A stretch of DNA of 64,000 bases from Bacteroidota bacterium (GTDB taxonomy: Bacteria > Bacteroidota > Bacteroidia > Flavobacteriales > Flavobacteriaceae): the NCBI GenBank assembly GCA_018829465.1, contig JAHJTN010000006.1:62001-126000 (forward strand), read 5' to 3'. The translations under genes were made by a program, and so were the position numbers. The notes below the pieces were generated by a model. That model ran no database searches. It saw only the letters and a list, made by a program, of their open reading frames with translations, and had not been told where the DNA came from. Below are positions 43,108 through 52,413 of the stretch, piece after piece. Numbering within the stretch: position 1 is the stretch's first letter; each line of letters starts with the position of its first letter.

Positions 43108-44364
43108 ATGTCTTATTTATTCACTTCCGAATCTGTTTCGGAAGGACACCCCGACAAAGTCGCCGATCAAATTTCAGATGCGCTCGTTGACCACTTTATG
43201 GCTTTTGACCCGGAATCTAAGGTTGCTTGTGAAACGCTCGTCACCACAGGCCAAGTAGTACTTGCCGGCGAAGTTAAATCTAAAACTTATTTAGATGTAC
43301 AACAAATTGCGCGAGATGTTGTCAATAAGATTGGTTACACAAAAGGAGAATACCAGTTTTCCGGTGACTCTTGCGGTGTGATTTCGCTCATCCACGAACA
43401 ATCTCCAGATATCAATCAAGGTGTAGACCGATTAGACAAGGAAGAGCAAGGCGCCGGCGACCAAGGCATGATGTTTGGTTATGCCACCAACGAAACAGCC
43501 AATTATATGCCTTTGGCACTCGATATTTCTCACAAAATATTAATCGAACTCGCTCAAATAAGGCGTGAAAACAAAGAAATTACATACCTGCGCCCCGATG
43601 CCAAAAGCCAGGTGACCATTGAGTACGATGAAAACAACAACCCCATTCGGATTGACACCATCGTAGTTTCTACACAGCATGACGCTTTTGATACAGACGA
43701 CACCCGCATGCTCGCGAAAATCAAAGAAGACATCATTTCCATATTGATACCTCGCGTAAAAAAACAATTACCCGAGTATGTTCAAAAACTTTTCAACGAA
43801 GGCATCACCTATCACATCAACCCAACCGGTAAGTTCGTAATCGGAGGCCCACATGGCGACACCGGACTCACAGGTAGGAAAATCATTGTAGATACATACG
43901 GTGGAAAGGGCGCGCACGGTGGCGGTGCATTTTCAGGAAAAGACCCCAGCAAGGTGGACAGAAGTGCAGCGTATGCATCCCGCCATATCGCCAAAAACTT
44001 GGTTGCCGCAGGTGTGGCAGATGAAATTTTGGTTCAGGTGAGTTATGCCATCGGTGTAGCCAAGCCAACTTCTGTGAATGTGAAAACCTTTGGCAGTAAA
44101 CATGTCAACCTCACAGACAGTGAAATTGGCAAAAAAGTAGAAACTCTTTTTGATTTGCGCCCTATCGCCATTGAGCGCGATTTGAAACTGCGCAATCCTA
44201 TTTACCTGGAAACTGCCGCCTATGGCCATATGGGAAAAGAGCCACGAACGGTCACTAAAAAATTTGTGTCGCCCTACTCGGGTGAAGTAGAAAAAGAAGT
44301 AGAACTGTTTACTTGGGAAAAACTCAACCGGGTAGCAGATATCAAAAAAGCTTTTGGACTTTAA
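43108..44364 (+). CDS. metK: S-adenosylmethionine synthetase
   Basis: Makes S-adenosylmethionine from methionine and ATP. 418 residues. N-terminal [32 protein letters not shown] (~112-122) and the phosphate loop [19 protein letters not shown] (~271-289) are all intact. SAM made here feeds the radical-SAM methyltransferase gene directly downstream, though a terminator separates them. Methionine supply links it to metZ elsewhere in the window. The long leader suggests post-transcriptional control. Confidence 0.97.
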   Translation: MSYLFTSESVSEGHPDKVADQISDALVDHFMAFDPESKVACETLVTTGQVVLAGEVKSKTYLDVQQIARDVVNKIGYTKGEYQFSGDSCGVISLIHEQSPDINQGVDRLDKEEQGAGDQGMMFGYATNETANYMPLALDISHKILIELAQIRRENKEITYLRPDAKSQVTIEYDENNNPIRIDTIVVSTQHDAFDTDDTRMLAKIKEDIISILIPRVKKQLPEYVQKLFNEGITYHINPTGKFVIGGPHGDTGLTGRKIIVDTYGGKGAHGGGAFSGKDPSKVDRSAAYASRHIAKNLVAAGVADEILVQVSYAIGVAKPTSVNVKTFGSKHVNLTDSEIGKKVETLFDLRPIAIERDLKLRNPIYLETAAYGHMGKEPRTVTKKFVSPYSGEVEKEVELFTWEKLNRVADIKKAFGL

Positions 44365-44384
44365 AAAAATGTCCCTAACATCAT

Positions 44385-44415
44385 AAAAATCCGGAATTTC
44401 GCCGGATTTTTTTTT
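44385..44415 (+). terminator. Rho-independent terminator of metK
   Basis: AATCCGG (44388-44394) pairs with CCGGATT (44402-44408) over a 7-nt loop, preceded by A and followed by a run of T. Confidence 0.9.
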
Positions 44416-44428
44416 GAAATAATACCGC

Positions 44429-44436
44429 TACCTTTG
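44429..44436 (+). promoter_or_regulatory. -7 element abutting the rlmN start
   Basis: TACCTTTG followed by CAAT and then the ATG at 44441. Only 4 nt separate the element from the start codon, so the mRNA should be leaderless or nearly so. The -33 is weak, as the region overlaps the metK terminator T-run. Confidence 0.55.
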
Positions 44437-44440
44437 CAAT

Positions 44441-45484
44441 ATGGAATCTACAGTCAAAAAAGATATCAGAAGTCTGAGCAAAGAGGACTTACGCACTTTT
44501 TTTGAAGATCAGGGCGACAAAGCTTTTCGGGGCGATCAGGTTTATACTTGGTTGTGGCAGAAATCCGTGTATGACTTTGCCGAAATGACCAATCTTTCAA
44601 AAGCGACGCGTGCGTTGTTGGAAACGCACTTTATCATCAATAACATAGCCGTAGAAACCATGCAACGCAGCCAAGACGGCACCATTAAAAATGCCGTTCG
44701 GCTACACGATGGCTTGGTGGTCGAATCTGTTTTGATTCCAACCTCCAAGCGAAGTACTGCTTGTGTTTCAAGCCAAGTGGGTTGTAGTCTCGACTGTACT
44801 TTTTGTGCAACCGCCAAACTCAAGCGGATGCGAAACCTGAATCCGGATGAAATTTTTGACCAAGTAGTGACCATAGACCGGCAAAGCAAATTGTATTTTA
44901 ATCGGCCGCTGAGCAATATTGTTTTTATGGGCATGGGCGAACCACTTATGAATTACAATGCAGTGGTTAAGGCCATCGACAAAATCACCTCGCCTGAAGC
45001 CTTGGGCATGTCGCCCAAACGCATTACCATTTCAACATCGGGGGTGCCAAAAATGATAAAAAAAATGGCAGATGACGGGTTAAAATGTCAACTGGCTGTG
45101 TCTTTACATTCGGCAATCGAAGAAATCCGAAACCGCATTATGCCATTTTCCAAAAGTTTTCCTTTGGAAGAACTCAAAGACAGCTTGGCATACTGGTACG
45201 AAAAAACCAAAAGCCGCATCACCTATGAATATGTAGTTTGGAAAGGTATCAATGATGACACAGCTTCGATAGATGCGTTGATTCGTTTTTGTAAACACGT
45301 GCCTTGCAAGGTAAACCTGATTGAATATAACCCTATAGGCGATGGCATGTTTAGCCAAGCGCCTGCTGCTGTCACAGACGCATACATACAAGCACTCGAA
45401 AAAGAACGTATCGTTGTAAAAGTACGTCGTTCTAGAGGGAAAGACATCGATGCTGCCTGTGGACAGCTGGCAAACAAAAGCTAA
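44441..45484 (+). CDS. rlmN: Dual-specificity 23S rRNA/tRNA methyltransferase RlmN
   Basis: Radical-SAM enzyme that methylates C2 of adenosine (A2503 of 23S rRNA and A37 of some tRNAs). 347 residues. The 4Fe-4S cluster motif is CSLDCTFC (~112-119), the second essential Cys is in the C-terminal DAACGQLA (~339), and the N-terminal RGDQVYTWLWQK is typical. The start is well supported because the family begins just before KKDIRSL. Its promoter abuts the ATG. MetK, which makes its cofactor, is encoded immediately upstream. Confidence 0.95.
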   Translation: MESTVKKDIRSLSKEDLRTFFEDQGDKAFRGDQVYTWLWQKSVYDFAEMTNLSKATRALLETHFIINNIAVETMQRSQDGTIKNAVRLHDGLVVESVLIPTSKRSTACVSSQVGCSLDCTFCATAKLKRMRNLNPDEIFDQVVTIDRQSKLYFNRPLSNIVFMGMGEPLMNYNAVVKAIDKITSPEALGMSPKRITISTSGVPKMIKKMADDGLKCQLAVSLHSAIEEIRNRIMPFSKSFPLEELKDSLAYWYEKTKSRITYEYVVWKGINDDTASIDALIRFCKHVPCKVNLIEYNPIGDGMFSQAPAAVTDAYIQALEKERIVVKVRRSRGKDIDAACGQLANKS

Positions 45485-45521
45485 TTAGTTGCTGATAGCT
45501 TGCTTGGATTTACGTTAAAAA

Positions 45522-45545
45522 TATCTTTGAAAAAAAGTATCTTTG
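45522..45545 (+). promoter_or_regulatory. Two -7 elements before the polyprenyl synthase gene
   Basis: TATCTTTG at 45522-45529 and again at 45538-45545, 16 nt apart. The second ends 7 nt before the ATG at 45553, again predicting a very short or absent leader. Confidence 0.5.
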
Positions 45546-45552
45546 GTGGCAG

Positions 45553-46530
45553 ATGAAAATCGTATCGCAAATTAAGCAACCTATAGCCGAAGAAATGGAA
45601 ATCTTCGAGAAGAAGTTCTTTGCTTCTATGTCTTCCAAAGTGCCCTTGCTCAATCGCATCACCTACTACATCGTAAACCGAAAAGGCAAACAAATGCGTC
45701 CTATGTTTGTTTTTTTGGTCGCTAAAATGGTATCAGACGGAAAGGTAAACGAACGCACCTACAGGGGTGCTTCGGTAATAGAACTCATTCACACAGCCAC
45801 TTTGGTTCACGACGATGTGGTGGACGACAGCAACATGCGTCGCGGTTTTTTTTCCATAAATGCTCTTTGGAAAAACAAAATTGCCGTTTTGGTGGGCGAT
45901 TATCTGCTCTCAAAGGGGCTATTGCTGTCTATAGACAACGGTGATTTTGATTTGCTCCGAATTATCTCAGTGGCCGTTCGGGAAATGAGTGAAGGAGAGC
46001 TGCTGCAGATAGAAAAAGCCCGCGATTTGGATATCACAGAAGACGTGTACTACGAAATTATCCGTCAGAAAACAGCCACACTGATTGCGGCCTGCTGTAG
46101 TTTGGGTGCTTGCTCCGTCGCTCCGGAATCTGAAGCGGTGACTAAAATGCGCAAATTTGGGGAGCTCATTGGTATGGCATTTCAAATCAAAGACGATTTG
46201 TTTGATTACGGTACCGAAAAAATCGGCAAGCCCACAGGCATCGACATCAAAGAACAAAAAATGACACTACCGCTAATACATGTCATCAACAAGAGCAATC
46301 CTCAAGAAAAGCGTTGGTTGATCAATTCCATTAAAAATCACAACAAAAACAGCAAACGCGTTCGGGAAGTCATCGATTTCGTCAAACAGAAAGGTGGCTT
46401 GGAATATGCTGTGCAAAAGATGTTTGCTTTTCAAAATGAGGCCTTGAGCATATTGGAAACCTATCCGAATTCTGTTTATAAAGATTCTTTGGAGACCATG
46501 GTAAACTATGTGATTGAACGAAAAAAATAA
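45553..46530 (+). CDS. Polyprenyl diphosphate synthase
   Basis: Elongates isoprenoid diphosphates, probably the side chain of menaquinone. 325 residues, all-helical trans-prenyltransferase fold. First Asp-rich motif LVHDDVVDDSNMRRG (~80-94, DDxxD), second IKDDLFDYGTEKIGKPTG (~215-232), and the KGKQMRPM substrate motif (~41). The exact chain length cannot be told; the residues before the first Asp motif are small/Ala-Thr (HTATLVHDD), which favours long-chain products. Located between rlmN and radA with its own promoter. Confidence 0.93.
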   Translation: MKIVSQIKQPIAEEMEIFEKKFFASMSSKVPLLNRITYYIVNRKGKQMRPMFVFLVAKMVSDGKVNERTYRGASVIELIHTATLVHDDVVDDSNMRRGFFSINALWKNKIAVLVGDYLLSKGLLLSIDNGDFDLLRIISVAVREMSEGELLQIEKARDLDITEDVYYEIIRQKTATLIAACCSLGACSVAPESEAVTKMRKFGELIGMAFQIKDDLFDYGTEKIGKPTGIDIKEQKMTLPLIHVINKSNPQEKRWLINSIKNHNKNSKRVREVIDFVKQKGGLEYAVQKMFAFQNEALSILETYPNSVYKDSLETMVNYVIERKK

Positions 46531-46546
46531 AACAACATTTTCTGTG

Positions 46547-46554
46547 TAAATTTG
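46547..46554 (+). promoter_or_regulatory. -7 element abutting the radA start
   Basis: TAAATTTG followed by ACCA and the ATG at 46559. Same 4-nt spacing as rlmN. No good -33 at the expected distance. Confidence 0.45.
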
Positions 46555-46558
46555 ACCA

Positions 46559-47920
46559 ATGGCCAAAACCAAAACAACTTTTTTCTGTCAGCACTGCGGT
46601 ACGCAATTTGCCAAGTGGCAAGGTCAATGTACTTCGTGCAAATCGTGGAATACCATTGCAGAGGAAATCGTCAATACCGGTAAGACACCTGATTGGAAAG
46701 CCGAGGATACCTCTCAGCGTATATCAAAACCCGTTCGCATACACGAAATCAAATCGACAGAAGAAGTGCGTCTGCATTTTTCCGACAAAGAATTAAACCA
46801 GGTTTTGGGCGGGGGTTTGGTACCGGGCTCGGTGGTTTTGCTCGGTGGCGAACCGGGCATTGGCAAGAGCACTTTACTGTTGCAAACTGCACTTCAACTT
46901 ACTTTCACAAATCTTTACGTTTCAGGTGAGGAAAGTGTGCGTCAGATAAAAATGCGCGCCGACCGAATGGACTATCCGGAAAATCAGTGTTTTGTGTTGG
47001 CCGAAACCCAGCTCGAAAATATTTTTGAGCAAATCCAATTGGTCAAACCCAAATTGGTGATTATCGATTCTATCCAAACTTTGCAGACTGCATACTTGGA
47101 TGCTACCGCGGGCAGTATTTCTCAGATCAAGGAATGTACGGGCCGTTTAATTCGCTACGCCAAAGAAACACATACACCGGTCATTTTGGTCGGTCATATC
47201 ACCAAAGACGGTAGCTTGGCCGGCCCAAAACTGCTCGAGCACATGGTAGATACAGTCTTGCAATTTGAAGGCGACCGAAATCATCTATACCGCATACTGC
47301 GCACTTTAAAAAACAGGTTTGGCGCCACCTCAGAGATGGGAATTTACGAAATGGAATCTGGTGGTTTGCGCGCTGTGGCAAATCCATCCGAAATATTGAT
47401 TTCACAGCAAGCCGAGCCGATGAGCGGGATTGCTATTGCTTCTATTGTAGAGGGCCTAAGGCCACTTATGATTGAAATTCAAGCTTTAGTGAGCACGGCC
47501 GTTTATGGCACACCCCAGCGAAGCACTACAGGTTTTAACGCGAGAAGGCTTAATATGCTTCTGGCAATTTTGGAAAAAAGAGCCGGTTTTAAGCTCGCAG
47601 CTAAAGATGTTTTTTTGAATATTACGGGTGGCTTAGTCGTAGATGATCCGGCTACAGATTTGGCCGTGATGGCAGCCATACTGTCTTCGGATTTTGACTT
47701 ACCTATTCCAAAAAAATATTGTTTTGCGGCAGAAATTGGTTTGGCCGGCGAAGTAAGACCCACTACCCGACTCGAACAGCGAATTTCCGAAGCCGAAAAA
47801 CTCGGTTTTACGGATATTTTTATTTCAAACCAAGCGCGATTGGCTGAGGGTATTCACAAAATTAAAATTCATAAACACGGTAAAATTCAGGAGGTATTTA
47901 GGACTGTTTTTAAAGATTAA
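46559..47920 (+). CDS. radA: DNA repair protein RadA (Sms)
   Basis: Branch-migration ATPase in recombination. 453 residues. Zinc finger CQHCGTQFAKWQGQC-SC (~10-27), Walker A GEPGIGKST (~97-105), the RadA-specific KNRFG (~250) and a C-terminal Lon-like domain (~300-453). The start codon lies only 4 nt after a promoter -7 element. The stop overlaps that of the convergent rnc gene (shared TTAA). Confidence 0.96.
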   Translation: MAKTKTTFFCQHCGTQFAKWQGQCTSCKSWNTIAEEIVNTGKTPDWKAEDTSQRISKPVRIHEIKSTEEVRLHFSDKELNQVLGGGLVPGSVVLLGGEPGIGKSTLLLQTALQLTFTNLYVSGEESVRQIKMRADRMDYPENQCFVLAETQLENIFEQIQLVKPKLVIIDSIQTLQTAYLDATAGSISQIKECTGRLIRYAKETHTPVILVGHITKDGSLAGPKLLEHMVDTVLQFEGDRNHLYRILRTLKNRFGATSEMGIYEMESGGLRAVANPSEILISQQAEPMSGIAIASIVEGLRPLMIEIQALVSTAVYGTPQRSTTGFNARRLNMLLAILEKRAGFKLAAKDVFLNITGGLVVDDPATDLAVMAAILSSDFDLPIPKKYCFAAEIGLAGEVRPTTRLEQRISEAEKLGFTDIFISNQARLAEGIHKIKIHKHGKIQEVFRTVFKD

Positions 47921-48678
47921 CTGCGTTCGCTTGTTTTTACAGAAGTCTGCTGTATGCTATTTTGGAGTGCATAAAAGGCGCGTTTGGCAGCTTTTTCTTC
48001 AGCTTTTTTCTTGGAAGTATCTCTGGCTTTAGAAATGGGTTTGTTGTCTATGATCAGTTTAACGGAAAAATACTTCATCGACTCCTTTCCCGTGTCTTCT
48101 ACCACATCAAAATGGAAAACCTTTTTTTCTTTTTGACACCATTCAATAATCAGGCTTTTGTAACTCATCACGCGGTTTTCTAAGGCTTTTATATCCACGT
48201 GTTTGTCTATAATGCGTTCTTGGATAAATCTTTCGCAGTAGGCGAAGCCTCGGTCTAAATAAATCGCACCTATAAGGGCTTCAAAGAGGTTTCCGTGTAT
48301 GTTGTCTCCCTGATAATTTTTAGGGATATTGGATTGTGAAAAGGTGATCAGTTCGAGTTCTTTACCCAAATCATTCAGGTGTCTTCGGCTGACAATTTTG
48401 GAGCGCATTTGTGACAGATAGCCTTCATTTCCGAAAGGCGCTTCTTGAAGCAGGAACGCGGCAATGACCGTTCCCAAAACAGCATCGCCCAAAAACTCCA
48501 TTCGTTCGTAATTAATTGGATTTCCTTGTTTGTCGGATTCGTTGGCTGAGCTGTGGGTAAAAGCAATTCTGTACCAATCTATTTTGTGTGGGGTAAATCC
48601 GATTGTTTTTTTTACAAATAAAAAAAACTCCTCGTCCTTGCCGGATCGGGAGTTAAATATTTTTGGAAAAATTGTCAT
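47917..48678 (-). CDS. rnc: Ribonuclease III
   Basis: Double-strand-specific endoribonuclease for rRNA and mRNA processing. 253 residues. The signature ERMEFLGDAVLG (~58-69) and the second acidic cluster NLFEALIGAIYLD (~125-137) form the catalytic site; a dsRNA-binding domain occupies ~165-240. Nine nt downstream of fabF on the same strand: the acpP-fabF-rnc cluster is the usual flavobacterial arrangement. Ends inside the radA stop. Confidence 0.95.
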   Translation of the reverse strand: MTIFPKIFNSRSGKDEEFFLFVKKTIGFTPHKIDWYRIAFTHSSANESDKQGNPINYERMEFLGDAVLGTVIAAFLLQEAPFGNEGYLSQMRSKIVSRRHLNDLGKELELITFSQSNIPKNYQGDNIHGNLFEALIGAIYLDRGFAYCERFIQERIIDKHVDIKALENRVMSYKSLIIEWCQKEKKVFHFDVVEDTGKESMKYFSVKLIIDNKPISKARDTSKKKAEEKAAKRAFYALQNSIQQTSVKTSERS

Positions 48679-48687
48679 TTACAGATG

Positions 48688-49935
48688 CTAAAATCTTTTA
48701 AAAGCCAAACATACATTGTGACCGCCAAAACCAAAGGTGTTGCTGAGTGCTACGTTTATCTCTCTGCTTTGGGCCTTGTTTAACGTAAGGTTGAGTCTGG
48801 CATCAATTCGCTCATCAACAGTTGTATGGTTGATGGTTGGTGGTACCAAATTGTTTTGCATTGCCAAAATACTTGCAATGGCTTCTATGGCTCCGGCAGC
48901 TCCTAAAAGGTGACCGGTCATAGATTTGGTGGAGTTGATGTTGATGTTGGGTGCATGACTGCCAAAAACTTCTGAAATGGCTTTGAGTTCGGCCACATCA
49001 CCCAAGGGTGTAGAAGTGCCATGTGTATTGATGGTATCAACTTCTTCCGGTGAAAGTCCTGAATTCTCAAGACAGTTGTGCATGACCGCCTTTACGCCCA
49101 ATCCGTCGGGGTGTGGTGCTGTCAGGTGATGCGCATCTGCACTGAGGCCGCCACCCGCAAACTCTGCGTATATTTTGGCGCCGCGAGCTACGGCATGCTC
49201 ATAGGACTCTATTATTAGAGCACCCGCACCTTCTCCGAGCACAAAACCATCGCGGGTAGCGTCAAACGGCCGAGAGGCTGTTTCGGGTGAATCATTTCTA
49301 GTAGAAAGGGCATGCATGGCGTTAAAACCACCCATACCTGCTATGGTCACCGCAGCTTCAGAACCGCCGGAGACAATCACATCGGCATAGCCTAAGCGAA
49401 TGTAATTCAGCGCATCAAACATGGCGTTTGCTGCAGAGGCACAAGCGGAAACCGTGGTGAAATTGGGTCCCATAAATCCGTATTTAATGGAAATGTTACC
49501 CGGAGCAATGTCTGCTATCATTTTTGGGATAAAGAACGGGTTAAACTTAGGTGTACCGTCACCGGCTGCAAAGTTTAAAACCTCTTCTTGAAAAGTTTCA
49601 AGGCCGCCAATCCCCGCACCCCAAATGACACCTACACGTGATTTGTCAACGGTTTCTAGGTTGAGACCTGAATCTTTGATTGCTTCGTCAGAGGCAATCA
49701 TTGCGTATTGTGAAAATTTATCTAAGCGTCGCGCTTCTTTGCGATCCATATAGTCTGTGACATCAAAATTTTTGAGTTCACACGCAAATTTGGTCTTAAA
49801 CTTTTCAGTGTCAAAATACGTAATGGGGGCTGCCCCACTGACACCGTTTATAAGACCCTGCCAATATGCTTCCAAATTATTACCTATGGGGGTAAGTGCC
49901 CCCATTCCGGTGACGACTACGCGCTTAAATTTCAT
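48688..49935 (-). CDS. fabF: 3-oxoacyl-[acyl-carrier-protein] synthase II
   Basis: Condensing enzyme of fatty-acid elongation. 415 residues. Catalytic Cys in VSACASAANAM (~165), His in NTHGTSTPLGD (~305) and His in KSMTGHLLGAAG (~341). Placed between acpP, 103 nt upstream, and rnc, 9 nt downstream, and probably transcribed with both. Confidence 0.97.
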   Translation of the reverse strand: MKFKRVVVTGMGALTPIGNNLEAYWQGLINGVSGAAPITYFDTEKFKTKFACELKNFDVTDYMDRKEARRLDKFSQYAMIASDEAIKDSGLNLETVDKSRVGVIWGAGIGGLETFQEEVLNFAAGDGTPKFNPFFIPKMIADIAPGNISIKYGFMGPNFTTVSACASAANAMFDALNYIRLGYADVIVSGGSEAAVTIAGMGGFNAMHALSTRNDSPETASRPFDATRDGFVLGEGAGALIIESYEHAVARGAKIYAEFAGGGLSADAHHLTAPHPDGLGVKAVMHNCLENSGLSPEEVDTINTHGTSTPLGDVAELKAISEVFGSHAPNININSTKSMTGHLLGAAGAIEAIASILAMQNNLVPPTINHTTVDERIDARLNLTLNKAQSREINVALSNTFGFGGHNVCLAFKRF

Positions 49936-50038
49936 GTGCTTGTTTGTTTACGAATGCTTACACATGGAACCATAAAACCAAAACAGTCATTATGTTTTGA
50001 TAACAACTGTTTTAGTTTCTCAGGTTACATTTGGTAAT

Positions 50039-50272
50039 TTATTTTGCAGATTCAATATACTGAATCGCCTGTCCAACCGTGGCTATGTTTTCTGCCTGAT
50101 CGTCAGGAATTTGTATATCAAATTCTTTTTCAAATTCCATGATCAATTCTACGGTATCCAAAGAATCGGCTCCCAAATCATTTGTGAAGCTGGCTTCGTT
50201 TACCACTTCGTTTTCATCAACGCCCAATTTGTCTACGATGATGGCTTTAACTCTTGATGCAATGTCTGACAT
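50039..50272 (-). CDS. acpP: Acyl carrier protein
   Basis: 77 residues. The phosphopantetheine attachment site is the Ser in [18 protein letters not shown] (~36). Highly acidic as expected. First gene of the acpP-fabF-rnc cluster, with a TAttTTTG -7 element at 50305-50312 on the minus strand. Confidence 0.97.
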   Translation of the reverse strand: MSDIASRVKAIIVDKLGVDENEVVNEASFTNDLGADSLDTVELIMEFEKEFDIQIPDDQAENIATVGQAIQYIESAK

Positions 50273-50678
50273 AACTTTGATTATTTAAAGTTGATTTTGA
50301 ACGGCAAAAATAAAAAACTTTGGTTAATTAAATAGATTAAAAATAAATATATCTGTTTCTTTGGCTGTAAAGCCCGAATTCAGTGGTAATAATGTTGACA
50401 ACAAACGCTGTGTCAATGCAGATTTATGCTTCTTTTGAAGGATAAAACTTTCTGTATCTTTAATTTTTTATTCTAAAATCTAGCTTTGTTGCTTTATCAT
50501 GTTAATATTAATGCTTTTTTTTGTAAAGTCAAAATATTATTTCGAAAATGGGCACAAAAGACGTTTTGCAAACTTGCCCATAAAGACTTCTCAGCAGCTT
50601 CAAGCGCATTGACCATCTTAATAAAGTATTCATTATCAACATCCTAAAAAACACATCTAAAATATAACAGCCCAACAC
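50273..50678. other. 406-nt divergent region between acpP and purN
   Basis: Contains the acpP promoter (TATTTTTG, minus strand, 50312-50305) and a composite hairpin at 50548-50581: ATGGGCA with TGCCCAT outside and CAAAA with TTTTG inside, with a CAAACT bulge. The hairpin is about 100 nt before purN. No coding frame was recognised, and no clear purN promoter. Confidence 0.55.
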
Positions 50679-51245
50679 ATGAAGAAGATTGTCATTTTAG
50701 CATCCGGAAACGGCAGTAATGCAGAAAACCTCGTTGACCATTTTCATGCTGAGGATAAAATTCGCGTGGTAGCAATTATTTCAAACAACTTGCATGCTGG
50801 CGTCATTGAAAGGGCCAAAAAATGTGAGGTGCCCTGCGTGGCATTCAATACATTTGCTGCGCGCGAAGCGGGTTTTCTCAGAAAACTCATCCAATCTTTT
50901 GAGCCCGATTTGGTTGTTTTGGCAGGCTTTTTGGCAAAAATAACCGAAGATGTGATTGTTGCTTACCCGAAAGCTATTGTCAACCTCCATCCAGCGCTGT
51001 TGCCAAAATTCGGTGGCAAAGGTATGTATGGAGACTTTGTACATCGGGCGGTGATTGCCTCCGGCGAACGCGAGTCTGGCATTACCATTCACTGGGTCAA
51101 TGCGCAATATGATGCAGGAGAAATTATAGCCCAAGCAACAACTGAGATAGCACCGGATGAAACTCCCGAATCGCTGGCTGCGAAAATTCACGTGCTAGAA
51201 TTTGAGTGGTTTCCGCAAATCATCACAAAAATATTATATCCCTAA
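50679..51245 (+). CDS. purN: Phosphoribosylglycinamide formyltransferase
   Basis: Third step of purine synthesis, using 10-formyl-tetrahydrofolate. 188 residues. Substrate loop ASGNGSNAENL (~8-18), catalytic Asn/His stretch IVNLHPALLPKFGGKGMYG (~101-119) and the HWVNAQYDAGEI segment (~136) with the catalytic Asp. The stop TAA is followed directly by the ATG of rnhA. purF is encoded further downstream on the same strand. Confidence 0.95.
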   Translation: MKKIVILASGNGSNAENLVDHFHAEDKIRVVAIISNNLHAGVIERAKKCEVPCVAFNTFAAREAGFLRKLIQSFEPDLVVLAGFLAKITEDVIVAYPKAIVNLHPALLPKFGGKGMYGDFVHRAVIASGERESGITIHWVNAQYDAGEIIAQATTEIAPDETPESLAAKIHVLEFEWFPQIITKILYP

Positions 51246-51734
51246 ATGCCGCAAACTTCATTTGAAATTATCATCTACACAGACGGTGCTGCCAGAGGTA
51301 ATCCGGGTCCGGGCGGTTATGGCATCGTGATGGAATGGGTAGGCAAGGCTTACCGCAAAGAATTATCGGGCGGATTTAGGTTGACCACCAACAATAGAAT
51401 GGAGCTTTTAGCCGTTATCATAGCTTTGGAAAGTTTAAAGAAAGATAAATTGAATGTTTTGGTGGTGAGTGATTCAAAATATGTGGTGGATGCAGTCGAA
51501 AAAGGCTGGGTCTTTGGTTGGGAAAAGAAATATTTTAAAAATCGTAAAAATCCTGATTTATGGATTCGCTTTTTAAAAATTTACAGAAAACACCAAGTGC
51601 GGTTTAAGTGGATCAAAGGACACAACCAACATTTACAGAACGAACGGTGCGATGCGCTTGCCGTACAAGCCTCACTGCAAAAAAACTTACCTGCCGACCT
51701 CTTTTTTGAAAAGGAAAACGCCCAGTTACTTTGA
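51246..51734 (+). CDS. rnhA: Ribonuclease HI
   Basis: Degrades RNA in RNA-DNA hybrids. 162 residues. Catalytic acids in IYTDGAARGNPGPGGYG (~10), NRMELLAVI (~50), VSDSKYVVDAV (~73) and the last Asp in NERCDALA (~134); a basic handle GWEKKYFKNRKNPDLW (~88) is present. Starts immediately after the purN stop with no gap, so translation is coupled. The START-domain gene begins 4 nt after its stop. Confidence 0.95.
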   Translation: MPQTSFEIIIYTDGAARGNPGPGGYGIVMEWVGKAYRKELSGGFRLTTNNRMELLAVIIALESLKKDKLNVLVVSDSKYVVDAVEKGWVFGWEKKYFKNRKNPDLWIRFLKIYRKHQVRFKWIKGHNQHLQNERCDALAVQASLQKNLPADLFFEKENAQLL

Positions 51735-51738
51735 GTTT

Positions 51739-52341
51739 ATGAAGCAATATACCTTCTTTTTATACTTTGTTTTATGCATTGTCTTTCAGTCAAATGCACA
51801 ATCTGAATGGAAGCTGATCAAAGACAATGAAGACATCAAGGTTTATGTACGCACCAACGATACCACCAGTTACAAAGAATACCGCGCAATTACCATCGTT
51901 CCTACACACATAGAAGAAGTGTATTTCTTTTTGATGGATGCAAACAACCTACACAAGTGGCATTATCAGACATCTGAGAGCCGAGTACTCAAAAAAATAA
52001 ACGACTCTGAGCAATTGGTTTATATGAAAAACGACATGCCTTGGCCGCTTCAAGACCGCGACGTAGTCACGCGTATGAAAGTCAGCAGGCCCACCCTGAA
52101 CATCATTCGCATTGATCTTTTACCCGAATTGGATTATCTTCCCTCAAACCAAAAAATTGTCAGAATCAAAAACTTTAAAGGGCATTGGTATTTGGAAAAA
52201 TCTGAAAAAGGCACCATCGTCATACAAGAAATGCAAGGAGATCCGGGAGGAAACATCCCTCCATTCTTGTTCAATATTTTTTTGACAAACGGTCCTTTCA
52301 GCACTTTTTTGGAAATGAAAAAATTGCTTTCTCGTATTTAG
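51739..52341 (+). CDS. Secreted START-domain protein
   Basis: 200 residues from the ATG at 51739 (MKQYTFFLYFVLCIVFQSNAQ), which gives a signal peptide ending in NAQ. The rest resembles the StAR-related lipid-transfer (START) fold: WKLIKDNEDIKVYVR at the start, then EEVYFFLMDANNLHKWH, MPWPLQDRDVVTRM and a C-terminal helix (PFSTFLEMKKLL). Such domains hold a lipid or other hydrophobic ligand; the ligand here is unknown. Third of the tightly packed purN-rnhA genes (4-nt gap). Confidence 0.85.
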   Translation: MKQYTFFLYFVLCIVFQSNAQSEWKLIKDNEDIKVYVRTNDTTSYKEYRAITIVPTHIEEVYFFLMDANNLHKWHYQTSESRVLKKINDSEQLVYMKNDMPWPLQDRDVVTRMKVSRPTLNIIRIDLLPELDYLPSNQKIVRIKNFKGHWYLEKSEKGTIVIQEMQGDPGGNIPPFLFNIFLTNGPFSTFLEMKKLLSRI

Positions 52342-52384
52342 TGATTCCATATAGCCAAATCAGGCGAATCCCATTTATTCCTTT

Positions 52385-52392
52385 TATATTTG
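52385..52392 (+). promoter_or_regulatory. -7 element of the PfkB kinase gene
   Basis: TATATTTG followed by C, 21 nt before the ATG at 52414. It overlaps the alternative TTG start at 52390, which is therefore rejected. Confidence 0.55.
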
Positions 52393-52413
52393 CACCAAAA
52401 TTACAAACCTGTT

